64,000 nt of DNA. Source: Cryptomeria japonica. Lineage: Eukaryota > Streptophyta > Pinopsida > Cupressales > Cupressaceae. This document shows, in pieces, positions 35,461-47,071 of this stretch. A program made the translations under genes and the position numbers. Position 1 is the stretch's first letter; each line of letters opens with the position of its first letter. The notes beneath the pieces were generated by a model that had not been told where the DNA came from, made no database searches, and saw only the letters and a program-made list of their open reading frames with translations. The stretch covers positions 171,067,361 through 171,131,360 of the forward strand of contig NC_081406.1 of the NCBI RefSeq assembly GCF_030272615.1. The letters are read 5' to 3'.

Positions 35461-35862
35461 TGATGAAAGGCCATGAAAATGAAAGTTTGGGGAATAAGAT
35501 ACCTGGGAAATAGGTAATGAAATATTTGAAATCCCAATGGCTAGGGAAAAAAAAAGTGAGAGTTAGGAAGTTAAATTACTTCAAATTGAACACTTGGGTA
35601 AATAAAATCATGAACCCTTGATAATTTTTAGAAGATACAAAATGACACTTTAGATAGGATTTTTTTAACATTTTTGAGACTTACGAGCATTACATGAACA
35701 AGGGAATATTCTCTAAAAAACATGACATCTTGTAATTGTCTTATTTATAAATTCAATAACAAATCGACATATTTTGTTGGGAAGTTAAAAGAAGCATGCA
35801 TTTCTTTCATTAAGAGATGTTACTATAAGAACACGAAATACAAAATGTGAAAGGGGGAGGAT

Positions 35863-36731
35863 GTTGGATGACTTAAATCGTACACTAAGCATTGACTTCT
35901 AGGCTTAAAAGTGTTAAACACTTAAAGTTGACTAACATTTTCTAGAATTAATATATTTCTTGATGTGTGTGGTTTTTAACTAATTGAAGGATGCCCATGA
36001 AATGTACTAATAGCTACAATTATAATATTTCAATCTAGATATTACATCACTACCTTGGATAGCTTCATAGGAATGTAATCGACCATCCATTAACAATCCT
36101 TGAAACAGTCTATATGCCTTGTCGTTGCTTCCACTTTTGTATGGATGAAACAACCTTGAAATATTTTACAAGCTAACTTTTCTTATCAATTATTGACCTC
36201 TCAAAACTTGATTGATATGAAGGGCATTATTTGTATCACTCTTGTAGCTATCTTGGCCAAATATAATACTTCATCACGAATCGATTGATACGAAGGTAAT
36301 ACACTAAGGCAATCTATTAAATGAATCTTTTCCTACTTCATAGTTCCTATACTAGTAGTGTATTTTATCTATATTCTCCTCATATTGGAATCATATTCTC
36401 CTCATATTTTATCCAAGCCTATGCAGCTTTTATCAATCAAAACACATAAACACAATTATTGAGCAATAGTATTAAAACTAAATAATGTATTAGACTCCTT
36501 CATAGACATAATATAGATGCCAAGGTACAATAAATAGGCTCCAAATATAATTGTAATATGCTAAATACATACTATTTCAGTTTGAATTTTATGTGAACGG
36601 TTCAAATCACACATGCTAAGCTTACACTTCTAGGATTAAAAGTATTAAACACTTAGAGTTGACTGACATTCTCTAGACTTAATATGTTGCTTAGTGTGTG
36701 GTTTAAGGCTGGCCTAAAATGTGCACTTCAG
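35863..36731 (+). repeat. pair of related ~110-150-bp direct repeats, TRIM- or LTR-like
   Basis: Copies lie at about 35863-36010 and 36598-36731, sharing ACTTCTAGG..TTAAAAGT, TTAAACACTTA.AGTTGAC and TAGTGTGTGG-type blocks. The first begins TGTTGG directly after a purine run AAAGGGGGAGGA (35848-35862), like a copia PPT-LTR junction. Each copy is also partly palindromic at its ends (ACACTAAGC versus GCTTAGTGTG). The intervening 590 bases show no coding sequence. Confidence 0.45.
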
Positions 36732-36839
36732 TGTAAGGTTTTTAATGATACAAGAAGGAATCTTTTGCATGTTGACTATAATTAGTATGATAAAAATGAA
36801 TAGGTAGTATAGAACATAAGTTATAAGTTACCTCTCTAC

Positions 36840-38200
36840 TATGTATATTTATCGGTGCAAAAACATCTTTTCTTGTCAATTTCTCACTTGTAACCATAGG
36901 AGTACTTACCGGTTTAGAATCTCCCATACCAAATTTCTTCAAAAATTCCTTAGCATATTTAGTTTGACAAATAAACATGTTTGTGTCAGTCTGAGTAATC
37001 TACAAACCGAAGAAAACTTTCATCTCACCAATCATAGACATCTCAAATTCTTTCTCCATATTCTTATAAAATTCTATGCATAGCTTATCTTCACCTCTAA
37101 AGATAATATCATCAACAAATACTTCAAAAATCAGTATATCATCATCAGTGATTTTATAATATGGATTACTATCAACACTACCCTTAGTAAAACCAAGCTT
37201 CAAAAGATATTTATCCAACCTTGCATACCAAGCTCTAGGTGTTTGTTTCAATCCATATAAAGCTTTCCTTAACCTACAAACCATATCTGTATCATCTGAT
37301 AGTAAGAAGCCATCAAGTTGCTCAATATAAACTTCCTCATCAAGATCCCCATTCAAAAATACACATTTAACATCCATCTGATAACCCTTATAGTTTTTAT
37401 AAGAAGCATAGGCAAGAAATAATCTTACAGCTTCAATCCTAGCTACATGTGCAAAAGTTTCTCCATAATCAATTCCTTCCTTCTGAGAATATCCTTTACA
37501 AACCAATCTAGCCTTATTCTTTATAACTTGACCATCTTCATTCAATTTATTTCTAAAAACCCATTTAGTTCCAATAACATTTTTATTTTTAGGCCAGGGA
37601 ACCAAAGTCCATGTGTTATTTTTTTCAATTTGATCTAAGTCTTCTTTCATAGCTTTCAACCAATGTTCATCTTTGCATGCCTCAATTATTGATATTAGTT
37701 CAACTTGTGAAATTAAGCATACCTCATTAGTTGCCAGTATTCTTCTTGTCATCACTACATTGCTCTTATCCCCAATGATTTGATCTTCATAATGATTCAA
37801 TCTCACATACCTAGGAGTCTTCTGACTTTCTGTTCCTCTTCCTGGTTCTTTAGTTACTATGGAATTCTCTGATGTTGTTGGAGTTACTGGTTCAACTCTT
37901 TGTTCTGATAAAGGTGCTATCAGTTCAGATATAATCATTTCCACTATCGGTTCCTTCTCATAAACTCTGATTTGACTTTTTTTCATTTCATCTACTTTGA
38001 CATTAGCACTTTCCACAATTCTCTGCAATCTCTTGTTATAACATCTATATACTTTGCTTTCATTAGAATAACCAAGAAATATGCCTTCATCACATCTAGG
38101 ATCAAATTTCCCAATAATATCATCTCTCCTGATATAACATTTACTACCAAAAATTCTGAAATACTTAACTTTAGGTGTATTGCCAAATCATAATTCATAA
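36840..38200 (-). pseudogene. pol: element E integrase C-terminus and reverse transcriptase
   Basis: After a stop near 38187 in the integrase tail (TPYEL then FGNTP), the frame reads [15 protein letters not shown] and EGIFLGYSN. From 38028 to 37000 it is a single open frame: [73 protein letters not shown] and FVDDIIFRG. It then continues to GMGDSKPVSTPM before becoming unrecognisable. The catalytic aspartates are in place. The long open reverse transcriptase makes E younger than A, B and D. Confidence 0.9.
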
Positions 38201-39393
38201 GGTGTCTTACCGGTTTCTCCTTTGATGTGTACTTTGTTGAATAAATAAACCACTGTACTCATTGCTTCTCTCCAGTAGATATGAGGTAGATTAGCTTTCA
38301 TCATCATTATTCTAGCAGCATCCAAGATAGTTTCGTTCTTCCTTTCCACAACTCCATTATGTTGAGGTGTTCGAGGAGTAGAAAATTGTCTTCTTATACC
38401 ATGCTTGTCACAAAAGTTATTAAACTTACCAGATGTGAATTCTCTATCATGATTTGATCTCAAACATTTAATCTTCAATCTTGTCTCAGTTTCCACTTTA
38501 TCCTTAAAGATTTTAAACTTTTCAAATGCTTCAGATTTTTCCCTTAAAAAAGTAACCCACATCATTCTAGAATAATCATCACTGATTAGCATTAAATATC
38601 TATCACCATGAAAAATTTTAACTCTAGAAGGGCCACATAAATCGGTATGAATAAGATCAAGAACATCATTTGATTTATCTTGTATACTCCTAAAAGAGGT
38701 TCTGACCTTTTTACCCATTTGACATTCTTTACATACCGGATTGTAGGGCTTCATAATCTTAGATATATCCCTAACAACCTTAGTTGAACTGATCTTCACA
38801 ATGCAATCAAAATTCACATGACATGGCCTTTTATGCCATAGCCAACTCTCATCAATCTGTGTAATCAAACATGTCTTCTCACCGAAGTTTAAATGAAATA
38901 TATTACCTTTTGTCTGTGTACCGGTTGCAATCTCCAAGCTAGATCTGTTAATGATTTTTCTTTTTCCATCCTTGAACTGTAATTTAAATCCGTTATCTAC
39001 CAATTGTCCTACACTCAAAAGATTATGCCTTAAACCTTTAACATAATAAAAATTGTCAGTATTGTTCTTACCATCCAATGATATAGTTCCTTTTCCTTTG
39101 ATCACACATGCCTTGTCATCTTCAAATCTAACTAGACCACCATGAAATTCTTGCAAATATAGAAACTTCCCTTTATCTCCAGTCACATGATGTGAACAAC
39201 CACTGTCAATTACCCATTTATCCTTGTCTTCAATTTTAGCAGCAAGTGGCTTCTCCTTAGGTACATTTTTTTCTAGTGTCGGATCATCTTCCTTAATAGC
39301 TAGGAACACCCATTCCTTCCCATTTCCAGATCCACTAGTAGAGTCTTCTGTCGGTTCATCATCCGAATAAGTAATACCTTCCTCATCCGCTAT
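38188..39393 (-). pseudogene. pol: element E protease and integrase core
   Basis: An uninterrupted frame from 39309 holds the protease site VIDSGCSHHVTGD, the GAG-pre-integrase zinc residues (HKRPCH, CKECQMGK) and the integrase core: SDDYSRMMWV (first Asp), KCLRSNHDREF (second Asp shifted or lost where relatives have SDNGGEF) and NGVVERKNE (Glu). The frame ends at a stop in TPYEL. Upstream, after the TGA at 39394-39396, the same frame is acidic linker sequence. The damaged second catalytic motif suggests integrase is dead. Confidence 0.88.
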
Positions 39394-40402
39394 GTATCAT
39401 GATTTGTCTCTATTTTTCTTGTATTTACACTTGTTCTGATATCCAGGGTTAGGCCTAAATGATCTTTTAACTCTTTCTTCAAATCTTGAATTCCTTTCAG
39501 GACATCTAGATGCAAAATGACCAATATTATTACATGCAAAACAATTAAAAGGTGCTTTTCCTTCATACTTACTTCCTATCAGTCCTTTAGTTACTCTTCT
39601 AGTAAATAGTGCTTCAAGTTGCTCAAACTTATCATCTTCTCTCTTCATATCTTCTAACTCCTTTGCATATAAGGCTTTCCAGTCTTTCTTACCAATTGTA
39701 TATGTATATGCATGAAAAGTAGGTTCAGTCTTCATAGCTCTAGAAGGTCCAAATTCCTCAAGCTAAAAAGCAGATAGTTTCCCAGCCAAAGTATCTGTGT
39801 TGATAGATGTGTTAGCCATTGTTCTCAACTCATTAATAGCAGTAGCCTTCATTTTGTAAGTCAGTGGTAGGGCTCTCTGGACTTTAGAAATAATTTCATC
39901 TTTGCTCAGAGTTCCACCACAACATTGAATTCCCATAACAATCTCATTTACCCTTTCCATGAATGCAGTAATCCTTTCATATTCTTTCATCTTCTTCCAT
40001 CTTTAGGTTTTCATATCTCACCCGGTAACCATCAAGTTTAGCAATCTTCATTGTAGGGTCACCTTCATTAAGAGTCTCCAACTTATCCCATATAGCCTTT
40101 CTAGATGATTTGTCGGTTAATCTCATTATTTGTTGATCAAAAAGTGCACACAAGAGGGCTTCTCTTTCTTTACAATCATTCTCAAGCTCCTTGTCCAGGT
40201 TTGCTAGAGGAAGATTGCCAGATCCCAGATTATAGGGTGTGACACCATTCTGTGTGATCTCTCAAATCTCCTTGCTAAGACATCTCAAATGAGTCTCCAT
40301 CTGAATCTTCCATATTGTGTAATTTGTTCCATCAAGCCTCAAAATATCCCTTCGAAAGATAACTCCAGAAGAACTGGATGAACTTGAACTATTAGTTGCC
40401 AT
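39394..40402 (-). pseudogene. gag: element E gag
   Basis: The ATG is at 40400-40402, giving MATNS followed by a serine run and then RLDGTNYTIWK, the copia gag opening. The capsid part includes DGYRVRYENLKMEEDERITA and TLSKDEIISKVQRALP. The zinc knuckle is intact: CFACNNIGHFASRC. Stops occur after LSKEI (about 40260), after KLSAF (about 39762) and at the end (39394-39396). Two of the three are TGA or TAG codons that single transitions could produce. Confidence 0.85.
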
Positions 40403-40446
40403 AGGATCCTCCTCAAGCAGTTAAGCTTTCTGCAGAGAGGACCGAA

Positions 40447-40460
40447 GCTCTGATACCAAT
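40447..40460 (-). other. element E primer-binding site
   Basis: Minus strand TGGTATCAGAGC, complementary to initiator tRNA-Met, separated by AT from the LTR end at 40461. Confidence 0.88.
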
Positions 40461-41620
40461 TGTTAGACAATTCAGATAACCAGAAGACAACTGAGAGGGG
40501 GGGTGAATCAATTGTCACAGATTACAGGAACCATTAGCAATTTAAACTTTAATACCGGAACCCAAAACATTAATACCAGAATAACAGATAAACCAGTTAA
40601 GCATAAACAATAATCATAGAATAAAATCCATCCACACAACACCAAGATTTATACATGGAAAACCTGGTAAAGGGAAAAACCACGGTGGGAAGCCTACCCA
40701 CAATCAGATAATACTTCTGCAGTAAGTATGTGAATTACAATTGAGGGGCTTGCACTTGCAGGAAGGCCAACAACTTAGAGCACACTGCTCATCACAAAAG
40801 GAGCCTCACTGACTACATATAAATCCAGACTACAATCCGGAAAAGTGTTGAACTACAAAAGATAGCATCTCCTATGCTTGAGTACAGTTTCGGTTAAGCT
40901 AAATACTGGAGGACTAAATCCTCTTACATAAACCCAATTTGATCTCCAATGATCGATCAACTCCTCTGCCTGAATGATATTACATTATTTGCACATTACA
41001 TTCCTTGACCATGACCTCTTACATATAACCATGATGATCTACAATAAGATCTTACATCTATATATACAAACCCTCAACCATAAACAATTAGGTCGGCCAC
41101 CAGACAATAAACCAATTACATAATTACAAACCATGTAGGCCTTAGACCAAACAAGTAATATCAACACATAAGACATCCCAGAAATACATCAATAGGTCCT
41201 ATCCATATGTTACATTAATATCGGTCCATAATCTAGATCAACTGGGACCAAGTATAGGTCCACACACTTCAGCAATGATCTCCAACTGCCAAGTCTCGAA
41301 CATGATCATCAACAACATCCTAAAACTCCTTAGAAGTTGTACCAACACCAGTTATGCAATTCACCAAAGATCTCCATCAAAAGCTCTACCGGTGAAACCC
41401 TCTTCTAAGTAAGCAGGATAGTATCCAATCTCTAGACCAAAACCAATTGATCAAATATGAGTATAAGTATCATGAACAAGCCAATTCCATCACCTAATTA
41501 TACCGGATCATGTTGGATCCAAGTTGACTAGAAACTGCTCATCCTACCGGGACTAGAAGGGTGTCGGTAAAGCATCCAAACAACTAGTGTTGGCATCAAT
41601 GACAAAACATCAATGCAACA
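40461..41620 (-). repeat. element E 5' LTR
   Basis: Plus strand TGTTAGACAA to CAATGCAACA, 1160 bp. On the minus strand a TATA-like TATATATAG lies near 41058-41066. It carries the GAGAGGGGGGGTGAATCAATTG block and the AACCACGGTGGGAAGCC block shared with the other copia LTRs of this window. Confidence 0.87.
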
Positions 41621-41649
41621 CATAATCAATTCCACCAAATGACAAAAAC

Positions 41650-42110
41650 CCTTATGGTGGTACTCTCGAGATCACCCTTTGTCCTCTTTGTAGTTCATCA
41701 CTCCCAGAAGGTTTATCAATAGTCCATTAAAAATCCTTAATCATTTCACATGTAAACATAGTATGTTCTTCTCCTCCACAAAATGTACATTTGAACCTTT
41801 TCTCGGTCAAAAAATTTGATGCAGAGTGGCCTATTTTACCACAATTGAAGCAAGTGGCATCATTTCTTCTTCTATTTCCTTTCCCTCTACCCCGACCTCC
41901 TCTATAATTAGAGTTTCTAAATTATCATCCTAATATCTTTGATTATTCTATACCGCACAACATTTTGATTATCCTGCCAATGAGGGATTTGGTATCCTAC
42001 ATCATCTCTTTCTTTCTGATTCTAATTATGAAATTGAACAACATCCATTTCCTCAATTCATGATTTGAGGTTTTTTTTTAGACAATCCTCAATGAGGTGC
42101 AGGTCCCCAT
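41650..42110 (-). pseudogene. Ty3/gypsy gag fragment with two zinc knuckles
   Basis: Minus translation gives CFNCGKIGHSASNF (last Cys changed to Phe) and, after a short spacer, CTFCGGEEHTMFTC, then a stop. A purine-rich arginine stretch precedes it (GNRRRNDAT). Closely similar to 35090-35350 in the same orientation, so the two are copies of one gypsy family lying on either side of copia element E. Confidence 0.65.
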
Positions 42111-42529
42111 CCTAACAATAAGCACAATATAGGGTAAAAGTAAAAAACTTGTGTCACACTTTTATAAAAGAAATGGCCAACACAACAAAAAAATGTTCAA
42201 CTTTGACTACATATTTAAGTGGGATGTTTGTTTTGAATATAAAAATCATGTAAATTGATGAAATTTAGAAATCTTATCTTCATGAAGATTATGTCTTTTA
42301 TTTAAAATAATTTTTGGAAAAAATTATATAGTTATAGGTAGATTTTTTATTGATGAAAATTTCTTAAAAAAGGGTGTTCTAGTTGCACCCCCCCAAAAAA
42401 TAAATAAATAAATAAAACAAATCAAAACAAGCTTATTTTTCGCTTATTTGTATTTTCCAAATAGATAACATTAATATCTAGTGCATGAAAGAAAAACTAA
42501 TTTTTGATGTATATTTTCTCCTTAATAAT
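42111..42529. other. short intergenic stretch
   Basis: AT-rich with a C-run followed by (AAAT)n near 42389-42418. Nothing else seen. Confidence 0.4.
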
Positions 42530-42917
42530 ATTTTTGTAGACACATAAATCTGTCCACTTAATTAAATGAATATTTAGTATTTATTTGATTATTTAACCAT
42601 CAATCAATAATTAATTAAATTAATATTTAATTAATTCATCTTAACCCTATTCTCCTATTAATTAAATAAATTATTCAATTTATTTGATTTAATTCACTTA
42701 ACCAAATTTAGACCATTAATTAAATAAATAAATCATATTTGTTCAATTAAATCTTCTCTCACATTTAAATAAATTAATATTTATTTAAATCCCCCAAAAT
42801 CTCATCTCTCACATTTAAATAAATTAACATTTATTTAAATCACCTTTATCCTCCACCCACTTGCACAGCTATTTTAAATAAATTATTTATTTAAAATCCT
42901 ATTTATCCTCACCCACT

Positions 42918-43145
42918 TGAAACCTTTAATGGTTTCCCTTAAAGTCTTCAAACTTAATGGCTTCCTTCTATAGCCTTCTTAAGCCTTTAATGGTTTCCCT
43001 TAAAGTCTTCAAACTTAATGGCTTCCCTTAAAGTCTTCTTAAGACTTTAATGGTTTCCCTTAAAGTCTTCAAACTTAATGGCTTCCTTCTAGAGTCTTCT
43101 TAAACCTTTAAAGGTTTCCCTTAAAGTCTTCAAGCATTTAATGTT
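42918..43145 (+). repeat. ~60-bp tandem repeats in the element F 5' LTR, four units
   Basis: Units built from CCTTTAATGGTTTCCCTT, AAAGTCTTCAAACTTAATGG and CTTCCTTCTAGAGTCTTCTT. Four units here against three in the 3' LTR at 47478-47640. Confidence 0.8.
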
Positions 43146-43851
43146 TTATCTTCCTTTTTCTCATTTAAATAAATTAATATTTATTTGAATATCTACCCAA
43201 ATGCAAATTACACCATTTAATTGAAATGAATGATTTTATTTTAATTGAAAATCCCAAAATTCCTCCCACTTACATTCTCCTACAAAATCCACTTGCATGC
43301 CTAAATCCCTTCTAGATTCTTCTAACTCCTTCTAATTAGCCTAATTCTATCCTAATCATTGTCACATTCCTAAATAAAAGGAAGTCACTTCTCAAAAAGC
43401 CCTCAAAGTCTTCAATAACCATTAAAGGCTTTATGTCTTCAAATGGTTAACCTCTACAGTCTTCCAAACCATTAAAGACTCTTACATAATCATTTATGGT
43501 TAACTCGCCTTTTACCTTTGGTTAGAGACTTTCCTCTAACTTAACTATCCTTTTAACTCATGGGTCTCTTCAAATCATTTATTTCTTTGACTAAGGTAGC
43601 CATTTAACCCTTGCACATTCATTTATCCCTTAGATAAAAGGAATATCCATTAACCTAACCCTAACCCAACCCCCTAGGGTAACCATCATGTCCCCTCAAG
43701 CATTCAATGCTCCTTATCTCTCCTCTCAAGCCTCCTCATGGTGACACTTGTCAACATGGGATTGGGTTGAAAGTCTCACATGGATTGAATATCTTTCAAT
43801 CCTAACCCTTGTTAAGATTGCTCAATCTTAACCCTTCATTTCTCCATTTCT

Positions 43852-43862
43852 TCTATAAATAG
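43852..43862 (+). promoter_or_regulatory. TATA box of the element F LTR
   Basis: TCTATAAATAG, present at the same place in both LTRs (also 48351-48361). Two inverted repeats lie just upstream: arms GGATTGAA/TTCAATCC (about 43782-43802) and arms GTTAAGATTG/CAATCTTAAC (43811-43832). Confidence 0.7.
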
Positions 43863-44255
43863 AACCCTTCTCCTCAAGAAAAGGAGGAAGCATTAGAGTA
43901 TTGTTGTTATACTGGTATTAGCATAGAGCTTTTTCATAGCATCACTATCTACACTTGCATAACATTTGTTTATCACATCCAACCATCTTGAATCTCCATA
44001 TGGCATCCATGGCTAGTGCTAAAAGATGAGAGCTACACTCATTTGGGACTTGGAGAGGGGAGAAACAAGGGAGAAGCATCAAAAGGCATCATGGAAGCAT
44101 CTTTGGGAGGCTCCTCTTTTCTTTTGTTTTGTTAAACTTCTTTCATGCTTTTTTGAAATCTCTTTTGATATGTTTGGAATGGTTTTTAGTTTTTTGTTTT
44201 GGTTTTATGGTTGAAACTAACTTATGAACATTGAACTTTGTTGTTGCCTTGTCCC

Positions 44256-44879
44256 CATTTCCATGACATCAAACATCGCTTTTCCACTCTCTATTACCCA
44301 CAAGGCAATGATCAGGCCGAAGCATCAAACAAGAACATATTAAGAATCCTCAAGAAGACAGTCAATGATGCCGATCGTGATTGTCACGTTCAATTGAATC
44401 TAGCACTATGGGCGTATCGAACTAGCATTTGAACCCCTACAAGTGCAACTCCCTACTCACTAGTTTATGGCGCAGAAGCTATCTTACCTATCAAGGTTGA
44501 GATACCATCTCTACGGGTTTCCTTGCACAATCTCATCGATGATGAAGCATACAGAGTATCCCATCTCCAAGACTTAGAGCTACTTGATGAGAAACGACAA
44601 GATGCATACAATCACCTCAAAGCCTATCAACAATGCATGAGTAGGAGCTATAATCATCGAGTTAGACCTCACACATTTGAGGTAGGTGATCTTGTTCTCT
44701 GAGAGAATCCTCAGAACCAACCAAATAGAGAACATTCAGGAAAGTTTGAATCAAATTGGCTGGGTCCATATGTTATCACTGTTGTATTTGGGTCTGGGGC
44801 ATATTAGTTGGCTATTTCAGAAGGAGAACCGCTAGTAGATCCAATCAACAACATGCACCTCAAAAGGTTTTATACATAA
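44256..44879 (+). pseudogene. pol: Ty3/gypsy integrase C-terminal fragment
   Basis: Translation reads IKHRFSTLYYPQGNDQAEAS, which includes the catalytic Glu region of gypsy integrase. It continues with KNILRILKKTVNDADRD, LALWAYRTS, TPYSLVYGAEAILP, the GPY/F-type end WLGPYVI, and DPINNMHLKRFYT with a TAA at 44877-44879. In-frame stops occur in the middle (after AYRTSI, GDLVL and SGAY). The N-terminal zinc domain and the first two catalytic Asp residues are deleted. No chromodomain follows. Confidence 0.85.
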
Positions 44880-47058
44880 GTTGTACAGAGCATCAAGCTC
44901 CCATACATACCGGAAAAACACCAAAAACATTCAGATATATGTCCTGAAGAAAATACAAAAAAAATCAGAATAGTAAAGAAAAATCATGCATCCAAATGGT
45001 GAACAACCACTCCGGTAGCACCTTGGGTAAGTACGATGATGAAAACCTGGTAAACAGGCACTACTCATAAAGCCTATGGCTCCATTGTCTTTCAGAATTT
45101 TTGTGATCACATTCATTGCATCCACTCATCCATCTGTCAAAGCCATGGCTTGTTATTTGATCTGCAATCCAAGATAGTACTTCATGTGTCTTGCATCCCG
45201 CTTTTTTATAGTCATGCCTAAATTGGGGGCAATGCCCTTAACCTATTGATGGAAGTAGATTTTGCATTACTTGTGATTCGTTGGGTTCTTCATTCAAAAT
45301 TTTCTCACAAAATCCAAAAACATTCAAAACAATCAAAAAATACCAAAAACATTCAAAATCACAAAATCCAAAAACATTAGAAAACATTGAATGCCAAACA
45401 AAAATGTGGCAACACCTTGTACATACTCATCCAAGCAAATACCAAACAAACATTGTGAAATACTCAAACAATGATCACTTATCACATCGACCAAACAATC
45501 AACATCAACCCGCCAGCTGACTTAACAAGGATGCATCCTTCCTTACCAAAACAAAGACAAGATGACATTTTCTTTGACAAGAAAATTTTGTTTAAGCTAT
45601 GAGATACTTGGTTGGTTTGTTAGTTATTTATTTATTCATATCAGGTTCCTACGCTACTCCAAGATATCCACACGTGATTAGAGTGGTCGGAATGGTTCCC
45701 AAGTATCAATTTGTTTATTTATCTTCTGCGAATTATTCCAATGAAGTTTTGGGGCATGTACTAATGGTGTCTACGTGGGAAGTTCACTAAGCTACGTGAT
45801 CTTATGAGAAATATAGTCATGGATCACTATGACTTACTGACTACAGCGTACACCTTGACCATATGAGCATGAACCATTATGGAGGGTCCATATTCTTTAT
45901 TCTTTATGCTGCTTATTTGCAGGTACAATGCTACATCCTTGGTTCCTACTGCCTCATCCAAGATTGATACTACCATGCTCAATGATGAAAAATAAAATCA
46001 CTATGGATCATCATTTCATCTCATCTGTATATATTGCATTCCGTTGCATTCCATCCATCCATACATTCATAATAGATGCATATCATGCATACATAGTAAT
46101 GATAATGGATACTCTATTTTCCTATTCTTCCATAGGAATGAGTCATAGGTCCTCCATTTCTTCTATCTAACATCGAACCCCCCTCACCCTCCCCATCTCG
46201 ATAATCAACATCACATACCCTACATCATTTCCCATCAACCCAATAAAGCAAGTTACTCTATCTGCATAGGTACATCGACTCACACACGCCTAGACTATCA
46301 ACAAATACTCTGATCAAGTATCTTCGGGTCTCAACAAGTAATCAATTATGGCAAACCTAGAATACATCAGACATTTATCACAATGACCTTCGTCTCAACG
46401 GGGCTGCTATGATTCACCGCAATCGTCCATCTCACGCACACACTATCAATTGCCCAATCAATCAAACACAATCATAATGGACAATTACATCAATTGTCTA
46501 AGTCTCAATGAGTATTTTGCTTCAAATACCTTGACTTCATCGAGCAATTACATCAATTGTCTAAGTCACCATCAGGTCACTTTGATTCACTTACTCATAC
46601 TTTATCTTGTCCAAGCGAACACCTGACATCAACTGTCATGCTTTGACTCGACCGGGGCAATTAAACCAATTGCACTAGATTGTCCAACCATTTTGATCAA
46701 TTATATAGCATCAATCAAAAGCACAACATCACATTTGCATAGTATCTCCTGCATAACCTATGGGTACTCACTGGCTTCCCATTTCTCCGTATTCACTTTG
46801 TTTTCTTCCATTCTTTCACCGTAATTGCTAATTTATTCTATTCTACCTCCCCTCCACTTCTCATTCTTTTTCGAGAGATCGCCCAATTTTTTGAAATTTT
46901 TGGCCCATCTCTCGAGGGGGCATACCACCCACTAAATCAACATTTATGGGGCATATTTCTTCACACCTATACCACCCACTAAATTAACATTTATGGGGCG
47001 TATTTCTTCACACCTATTTTTCTTTCTTTGAAACAACGCAATAAAATTACACCGTCTC
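44880..47058 (+). other. element F 3' untranslated region
   Basis: It contains an A-rich tandem CCAAAAACATTCAAAA block (about 45296-45392) typical of this kind of element. Just before the PPT is a 47-bp tandem duplication starting ATACCACCCACTAAAT (46922-46968 and 46969-47015). The open stretch at 45599-45790, with a signal-peptide-like start, is probably chance. Confidence 0.6.
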
Positions 47059-47071
47059 AAAGAGGGGCAAA
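47059..47071 (+). other. element F polypurine tract
   Basis: AAAGAGGGGCAAA directly before the TG of the 3' LTR; it would prime plus-strand DNA synthesis. Confidence 0.85.

Larger units (their letters stand above)
36742..41620 (-). mobile_element. Ty1/copia LTR retrotransposon E, 3'-truncated
   Basis: The 5' LTR, PBS, gag, protease, integrase and reverse transcriptase are present in copia order on the minus strand. Readable homology ends at about 36742-36840, in the connection region just after reverse transcriptase. RNase H and the 3' LTR are absent. Its coding region is the best preserved of the copia copies here, with only a few in-frame stops. It is the same family as element A. Confidence 0.92.
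42535..44255 (+). repeat. element F 5' LTR
   Basis: About 1.7 kb. The first 1540 bases are very similar to the 3' LTR (a handful of differences in the first 225 bases), but the last ~180 bases (from about 44075) are strongly diverged. It joins the integrase fragment at about 44235-44262. Confidence 0.8.

Noticed and set aside
42918-43145. CRISPR-like array
   Set aside because: About 60-bp contiguous units with no distinct spacers, inside an LTR of a plant retrotransposon.
44026-44214. Short frame at the end of the element F 5' LTR
   Set aside because: LTR sequence; the other LTR does not preserve the frame.
45599-45790. Small frame with a signal-peptide-like N-terminus
   Set aside because: Lies in the 3' untranslated region of gypsy element F, has no recognisable mature domain and no second copy to support it.
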